A stretch of 10,498 bases of DNA from Sulfurimonas sp. UBA6792 (GTDB lineage Bacteria; Campylobacterota; Campylobacteria; Campylobacterales; Sulfurimonadaceae): positions 8,788-19,285 of the forward strand of contig DKFQ01000016.1 in NCBI GenBank assembly GCA_002452425.1, read 5' to 3'. Position numbers and translations under genes: made by a program. Of the stretch, positions 7,009 through 10,498 are shown piece after piece. The notes under the pieces were generated by a model. It did no database searches and was not told the DNA's origin. It saw only the letters and a list, made by a program, of their open reading frames with translations. Every line of letters starts with the position of its first letter. Within the stretch, counting starts at the first letter, position 1.

Positions 7009-7935
7009 TTATGCAAATAGTGAATTAACACTTTCGTTGTGGTAAACTCTGCGGATAACCTCTGCAAAAAGAGGTGCGACCGTTAAAACGATAATCTTGT
7101 TGTGAGGTTTACAAACAAGCGTGTTGGTAACGATAAGCTCGTCAAGTTCGCCGTTTTCAAGGTTTTCATACGCTTTTCCGCTCAGAACTCCGTGTGTCGC
7201 ACATGCCATAACAGAGGTAGCACCTTTGTTTTTAAGAGCAGTTGCCGCTTTTACCATCGTTCCGGCTGTGTCAACCATGTCATCTATCATGATAACATCT
7301 TTACCCTCGACGTTTCCGATGATGTTCATAACCTCGCTCTCGTTTGCTTTTTCACGGCGTTTATCGACGATAACCATGTCAAGCCCCATACGTGAAGCAA
7401 AGTAGCGCGCACGTGCTACACCGCCGATATCCGGAGAAGCGATGATAGGATTTTTGAGATTTTTGCTTCTGATGTAGTTTTCAAAAGTAACAGAGCCGTA
7501 AAGATTATCAACCGGAATGTTAAAAAACCCTTGAATCTGCCCCGCATGCAAGTCGATAGTGACAACTCTATCAATCCCCGCCGCTTCGTACATATCTGCT
7601 ACAAGTCTTGCCGTAATCGGAACACGAGGAGCGGCTTTGCGGTCTTGTCTTGCATAGCCATAGTAAGGAACGACTGCCGTGATACTGGAAGCTGAAGAGC
7701 GGCGCAACGCATCCGTCATGATAAGAAGTTCCATAAGGTTGTCGTTGGATGGCGCACCGGTGGATTGGATGATAAACACATCACGCCCTCGCACGCTCTC
7801 GGAGATTTGAATCGAAATCTCGCCGTCGCTAAATCTCTTAACATCAGCTCTTGCCATAGGAACATCGAGTATCTGACAAACCTCTTGAGCAAATTCTACG
7901 CTAGCAGAACCGGCAAAAATCTTATAACCACGCAT
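7009..7935 (-). CDS. prs: Ribose-phosphate pyrophosphokinase (PRPP synthase)
   Basis: The enzyme transfers pyrophosphate from ATP to ribose 5-phosphate to form PRPP, the precursor of purines, pyrimidines, histidine, tryptophan and NAD. The 308 residues are a typical class I length. Visible motifs are FSDGEI (35-40), the flexible-loop region PYYGYARQDRK (90-100), TIDLHAGQIQGFF (126-138) with the conserved His130, and the PRPP loop DVIMIDDMVDTAGT (213-226). The start ATG at 7935 has AAGGT five bases upstream. It is the first protein gene downstream of tmRNA on the same strand and leads into lepA after 14 bases. A comF gene with the same type of PRPP loop lies at the end of the run. Confidence 0.98.
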   Translation of the reverse strand: MRGYKIFAGSASVEFAQEVCQILDVPMARADVKRFSDGEISIQISESVRGRDVFIIQSTGAPSNDNLMELLIMTDALRRSSASSITAVVPYYGYARQDRKAAPRVPITARLVADMYEAAGIDRVVTIDLHAGQIQGFFNIPVDNLYGSVTFENYIRSKNLKNPIIASPDIGGVARARYFASRMGLDMVIVDKRREKANESEVMNIIGNVEGKDVIMIDDMVDTAGTMVKAATALKNKGATSVMACATHGVLSGKAYENLENGELDELIVTNTLVCKPHNKIIVLTVAPLFAEVIRRVYHNESVNSLFA

Positions 7936-7965
7936 GGGATACCTTTGAGAAAAAATTATGAAATG

Positions 7966-7994
7966 ATACTAAAAGTGTGCTGAGGAGTTGTTAA
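7966..7994 (-). promoter_or_regulatory. Candidate prs promoter
   Basis: On the minus strand TTAACA (7989-7994) and TAGTAT (7966-7971) are separated by 17 bases, with overlapping TATCAT (7963-7968) as an alternative -10. The start would fall near 7959, giving a leader of about 25 bases that contains the AAGGT ribosome site. This lies in the 88-base gap after tmRNA. Neither hexamer is a perfect match. Confidence 0.4.
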
Positions 7995-8023
7995 AATGGG
8001 AAGATGATAAAGAAAATTTGAAT

Positions 8024-8402
8024 TGGTGGAGCTGTGGAGGATCGAACTCCAGTCCGAAACCACGCTACTCCTAACGTCTACATGTTTAGAGAAGTTGTTT
8101 GTTTTTTAATCTTGCTTCACACAACTTGCAAAGCTACGCCAGACGAGCCTCTTGGGTTCGTTTTGCATCCGAGACAAACACAAAGTATATCTGCATAAGG
8201 GGTGATACTTCGAGTCCTATTTATCCAGAGTCCATAGGTGAAGCAGCCCGCCCTCTTACGAGGGGGTAAAACTTAAGCTACTGCTAAAGCTGGGCGATAA
8301 TTTGTATTGTTTGCGTTTAAGCAAGTTGAGCCGCGTAACGGAAATGCTCAGTCCGACATGCAATTAGAAGCGACAAGATCCCGTCGAAACCAGGTCAGCC
8401 CC
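8024..8402 (-). ncRNA. ssrA: Transfer-messenger RNA (tmRNA), complete
   Basis: tmRNA rescues stalled ribosomes together with SmpB, acting as an alanine-charged tRNA and then as a short mRNA. The 5' end GGGGCTGACCTGG (from 8402) pairs with the 3' end CAGCTCCACCA (to 8024) in a seven-base acceptor stem. G3 pairs with U70, the identity signal for alanyl-tRNA synthetase, and the terminal CCA is encoded. The T arm (GGAGTTCGATCCTCC) lies just inside the 3' end, and TTTCGACGGG near the 5' end is the conserved tmRNA signature. Inside is the tag frame and, right after it, a hairpin CCCTC-GTAA-GAGGG (8251-8264), fitting a pseudoknot stem. It is a one-piece type; 379 nt is a usual size. The gene is read toward prs, with no clear terminator after it. 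Confidence 0.97.
8273..8314 (-). other. tmRNA proteolysis-tag reading frame
   Basis: The resume codon GCA (8312-8314) opens a frame encoding ANNTNYRPALAVA and ends at TAA (8273-8275). The hydrophobic ALAVA end is the expected type of degradation signal for ClpXP-like proteases, although many bacteria end in ALAA. The ANN start resembles tags of other Campylobacterota. Confidence 0.92.
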
Positions 8403-8567
8403 ATTGGGGAAATTATAGCGATATTTTGAATAATCAAATATAAATAGAGTGATTTTTAACGCATTTCAAAGTGTGAATAGTATAGAATCTTTGCTTTGAT
8501 AGTGCAAGTGAAGAAGTCTATTTTAAAAATAAATAGTACAGATATTTTGTGAAAAAGGGGTAGGTAG
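8403..8567. other. Divergent intergenic region between ssrA and rfbA
   Basis: These 165 bases are AT-rich and separate genes reading in opposite directions. They hold the tmRNA -10 element and presumably the rfbA promoter. For rfbA, TAGAAT at 8483-8488 (plus strand) is the best -10 match, without a good -35. The octamer ATAAATAG occurs twice (8440-8447 and 8529-8536), and the second copy is half of an inverted repeat CTATTT/AAATAG (8518-8536), a possible operator or weak hairpin. The rfbA ribosome site AAGGGG is at 8555-8560. I see no coding sequence here. Confidence 0.5.
8412..8417 (-). promoter_or_regulatory. tmRNA promoter -10 element
   Basis: A perfect TATAAT lies on the minus strand nine bases before the mature 5' end at 8402. 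Transcription would begin a few bases upstream of the mature end, leaving a short leader for RNase P to remove. No strong -35 element is visible at 16-18 bases; TTGATT at 8432-8437 is too close (14 bases). Confidence 0.65.
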
Positions 8568-9443
8568 ATGAAAGGGATAATTTTAGCAGGCGGCTCAGGA
8601 ACAAGGCTCTATCCGGTTACAAGGAGTATAAGCAAACAACTTCTCCCTATATACGATAAACCTATGATTTACTACCCTATTTCTGTCCTCATGCTTGCTG
8701 GGATTAGAGAGATACTTGTTATATCAACTCCACAAGATATAGGAAAATTTGAAGAGCTGCTGGGTGATGGCAGTGACTGGGGTATTGAGCTAGAGTATAA
8801 AGTCCAACCAAGTCCAGATGGTTTGGCACAAGCTTTTATCTTAGGTGAAGAGTTTATAGGGAGCGATAGCGTCTGTTTGATTCTTGGTGATAACATCTTT
8901 TATGGACATGGTTTTACGCCACTTCTCAAAAATGCAGCCTCACTCCAAAGCGGTGCCGTAGTTTTTGGGTATCAAGTAAAAGACCCTGAGAGATTTGGGG
9001 TGGTTGAGTTTGACGAAGAGTACAATGCCATCAGCATAGAAGAAAAACCGCTCAAGCCAAAATCAAATTTTGCCGTAACAGGGCTTTACTTTTACGATAA
9101 CGATGTAGTGGAAATCGCTAAAAATGTGAAGCCAAGCGAGAGGGGAGAGCTTGAGATAACCTCAGTCAACCAGGCGTATCTGCAAAATGGAAAACTAAAA
9201 GTAGAAGTTTTAGGACGAGGTTTTGCATGGCTGGACACAGGAACGCACGACAGCCTCATAGAAGCGGGGCAGTTTGTACAAACTATAGAGCATAGACAAG
9301 GTTATAAGATAGCGTGTTTGGAAGAGATAGCTTATAGAAATGGTTGGATAAATAAAGAAAAGATACTTGAAATCGCAAAACCTTTAGCAAAAAATGGGTA
9401 CGGTCAGTATCTTTATGATTTGGCAAAGGAAGATAATGTTTAA
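8568..9443 (+). CDS. rfbA: Glucose-1-phosphate thymidylyltransferase
   Basis: The enzyme joins dTTP and glucose 1-phosphate to dTDP-glucose, the first committed step toward dTDP-rhamnose and other dTDP-deoxysugars of LPS and surface glycans. The 291 residues are the usual length. The nucleotide-binding signature GIILAGGSGTRLYPVT is at residues 3-18, followed by SKQLLPIYDKPMIYYP, the sugar/nucleotide site QPSPDGLAQAF, LGDNIFYGHG, the EEKPLKPKSNFAVTGLYFYD segment and WLDTGTHDSL. The ATG is preceded by AAGGGG with seven bases of spacing. It overlaps rfbB by 8 bases, so the two products are made together. Also called rmlA or rffH in other pathways; rfbA is the neutral choice here. Confidence 0.97.
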   Translation: MKGIILAGGSGTRLYPVTRSISKQLLPIYDKPMIYYPISVLMLAGIREILVISTPQDIGKFEELLGDGSDWGIELEYKVQPSPDGLAQAFILGEEFIGSDSVCLILGDNIFYGHGFTPLLKNAASLQSGAVVFGYQVKDPERFGVVEFDEEYNAISIEEKPLKPKSNFAVTGLYFYDNDVVEIAKNVKPSERGELEITSVNQAYLQNGKLKVEVLGRGFAWLDTGTHDSLIEAGQFVQTIEHRQGYKIACLEEIAYRNGWINKEKILEIAKPLAKNGYGQYLYDLAKEDNV

Positions 9444-10467
9444 TAACAGTAGCGAAACTATATTGGTAACAGGCTGCGCAGGTTTTATAGGCTCAAACTT
9501 TGTACCGTACTTTTTGGAAAGATACAAAAACTACAATCTCGTAAACCTAGATTTGCTCACCTATGCAGGGAACTTAGAAAATCTGGGAGAGTGTGAAGCA
9601 AATCCAAGGTATAAGTTTATAAAAGGCGATATCTGCAATCGGGAGTTGGTTGAGTTTATCTTTAGCGAGTACGACATACAAGGTGTTATCCACTTTGCAG
9701 CAGAGAGCCATGTGGACAACTCCATCAAAAATCCAGGTGTATTTGTTCAAACAAATGTAAATGGAACTTTTACGCTTGTGGATGTTGCTTATAAGTATTG
9801 GATGGAGAAGCCATTTAATTATAAAGAGGCTTATAAAGGGTGCAGATTTCATCATATAAGTACCGATGAAGTATATGGAACACTGGGCGAAACAGGACTT
9901 TTTACAGAAACTACACCTTACTCTCCAAACTCTCCATACTCAGCTTCTAAAGCTTCAAGCGATATGATTATCAGAGCATATAATGAAACTTATGGATTAA
10001 ATACGGTAATTACAAACTGCTCAAACAACTACGGTCCAAAACAACATGATGAAAAACTCATCCCAACCATCATAAGAAATGCTCTCAAAGGTAACCCTAT
10101 CCCTATCTATGGAGATGGAAAAAACATCCGTGACTGGCTCTATGTACTTGACCACTGCAAGGGTATTGACTTAGTTTACCACTCTGGAAAAAGTGGTGAG
10201 ACATACAACATCGGCGGCAGAAACGAGAGAACAAACCTTCAAATAGTAGATAGGATATGCACGCTTCTTGATGAGAAAGTGCCAAAAGAGAGAAGCTACA
10301 AAGAACTTATCACTTTTGTAGAAGATAGAGCAGGGCATGATAGAAGATATGCGATAGATGCTACAAAACTGGAAAATGAACTTGACTGGAGTGCAGATGA
10401 AAATTTTGAGAGCGGAATCATCAAAACAGTAGAATGGTACTTGGAGAAATACAATCGTAAGTTATGA
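9436..10467 (+). CDS. rfbB: dTDP-glucose 4,6-dehydratase
   Basis: The enzyme converts dTDP-glucose to dTDP-4-keto-6-deoxyglucose using bound NAD. It is an extended short-chain dehydrogenase of 343 residues. The NAD site is TGCAGFIGS (12-20), the catalytic triad region is STDEVYG with T143-D144-E145, and YSASK gives Y168 and K172. Further marks are HFAAESHVDNSI and NCSNNYGPKQHDEKLIP. I choose ATG at 9436 because AAGGAAG lies just upstream and the protein then reaches the Rossmann motif with a normal short lead; an upstream ATG at 9394 would add 14 residues with no family support. The start lies inside the rfbA end (8-base overlap). rfbC and rfbD do not follow, as a tRNA lies next. Confidence 0.97.
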   Translation: MFNNSSETILVTGCAGFIGSNFVPYFLERYKNYNLVNLDLLTYAGNLENLGECEANPRYKFIKGDICNRELVEFIFSEYDIQGVIHFAAESHVDNSIKNPGVFVQTNVNGTFTLVDVAYKYWMEKPFNYKEAYKGCRFHHISTDEVYGTLGETGLFTETTPYSPNSPYSASKASSDMIIRAYNETYGLNTVITNCSNNYGPKQHDEKLIPTIIRNALKGNPIPIYGDGKNIRDWLYVLDHCKGIDLVYHSGKSGETYNIGGRNERTNLQIVDRICTLLDEKVPKERSYKELITFVEDRAGHDRRYAIDATKLENELDWSADENFESGIIKTVEWYLEKYNRKL

Positions 10468-10473
10468 AATGGG

Positions 10474-10498
10474 TGGTGGCTAATCTCGGAATCGAACC
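10474..10498 (-). tRNA. tRNA gene, 3' end only (isotype not determinable)
   Basis: On the minus strand the window edge enters a T arm: GG, the loop TTCGATT, then the stem half CCGAG, the acceptor half ATTAGCC, discriminator A and an encoded CCA at 10474-10476. The 5' half and anticodon are outside the window. The acceptor would start GGCTAAT; a start of this GGCTA type with discriminator A is found in some elongator Met tRNAs, but that is only a hint. It converges on rfbB with a 6-base gap. Confidence 0.85.

Noticed and set aside
8399..8409. Short palindrome CCCCATTGGGG at the tmRNA 5' end
   Set aside because: A four-base stem with a three-base loop, half of which is the tmRNA acceptor strand; too short to call a terminator or operator.
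9394..9435. Upstream ATG as the rfbB start
   Set aside because: It would add 14 residues lying in the rfbA coding region without family similarity, while the ATG at 9436 has its own AAGGAAG site.
1..10498. CRISPR arrays, insertion sequences or prophage genes
   Set aside because: No spaced direct repeats, transposase motifs or phage-like proteins were seen in any part of the window.

Overview
The window looks like chromosome from a Campylobacterota (epsilonproteobacterial) organism, probably close to Sulfurimonas. The grounds are the AT-rich but GC-variable coding style, the gene neighbours, the two-TM and one-TM small proteins beside lepA, and the tmRNA tag ending in ALAVA. The genus is inferred from protein style and was not tested by a search.

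Left part, all on the minus strand (read from 4157 down to 1). A three-gene operon encodes a TonB-dependent outer-membrane receptor, a small secreted protein that resembles the YfiR/DUF4154 family, and a membrane-anchored GGDEF-EAL protein that is cut by the left edge. The genes are extremely tight: the receptor stop abuts the next ATG, and the last two genes overlap by 7 bases. I read it as an outer membrane-to-periplasm-to-c-di-GMP signalling unit. The receptor is broken in this sequence by one extra base in a run of seven Gs (coding strand). Removing one G restores a 620-residue receptor with a normal C-terminal Phe. This could be phase variation, a fresh mutation or an assembly error.

Middle part, minus strand (read from 8402 down to 4206). 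The order of transcription is ssrA (tmRNA, complete, 379 nt, tag ANNTNYRPALAVA), prs (PRPP synthase), lepA (elongation factor 4), an unknown 84-residue two-TM protein, an unannotated 32-residue single-TM microprotein with a very strong ribosome binding site, and a ComF-family phosphoribosyltransferase-like protein. Spacings are short (14, 42, -1 and 27 bases from prs onward), which suggests largely shared transcription. No factor-independent terminator is evident between them.

Right part, plus strand. A 165-base divergent intergenic region carries the tmRNA promoter and presumably the rfbA promoter. It is followed by rfbA and rfbB, which overlap by 8 bases and encode the first two steps of dTDP-deoxysugar synthesis for surface polysaccharide. 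Six bases beyond the rfbB stop lies the 3' end of a tRNA gene on the minus strand, cut by the right edge, so rfbC and rfbD do not follow directly.

The most interesting points are the poly-G switch candidate in the receptor and its likely polar effect on the c-di-GMP enzyme, the three-component operon itself, the hidden 32-residue membrane peptide, and the near-leaderless promoter arrangement of the 84-residue gene.
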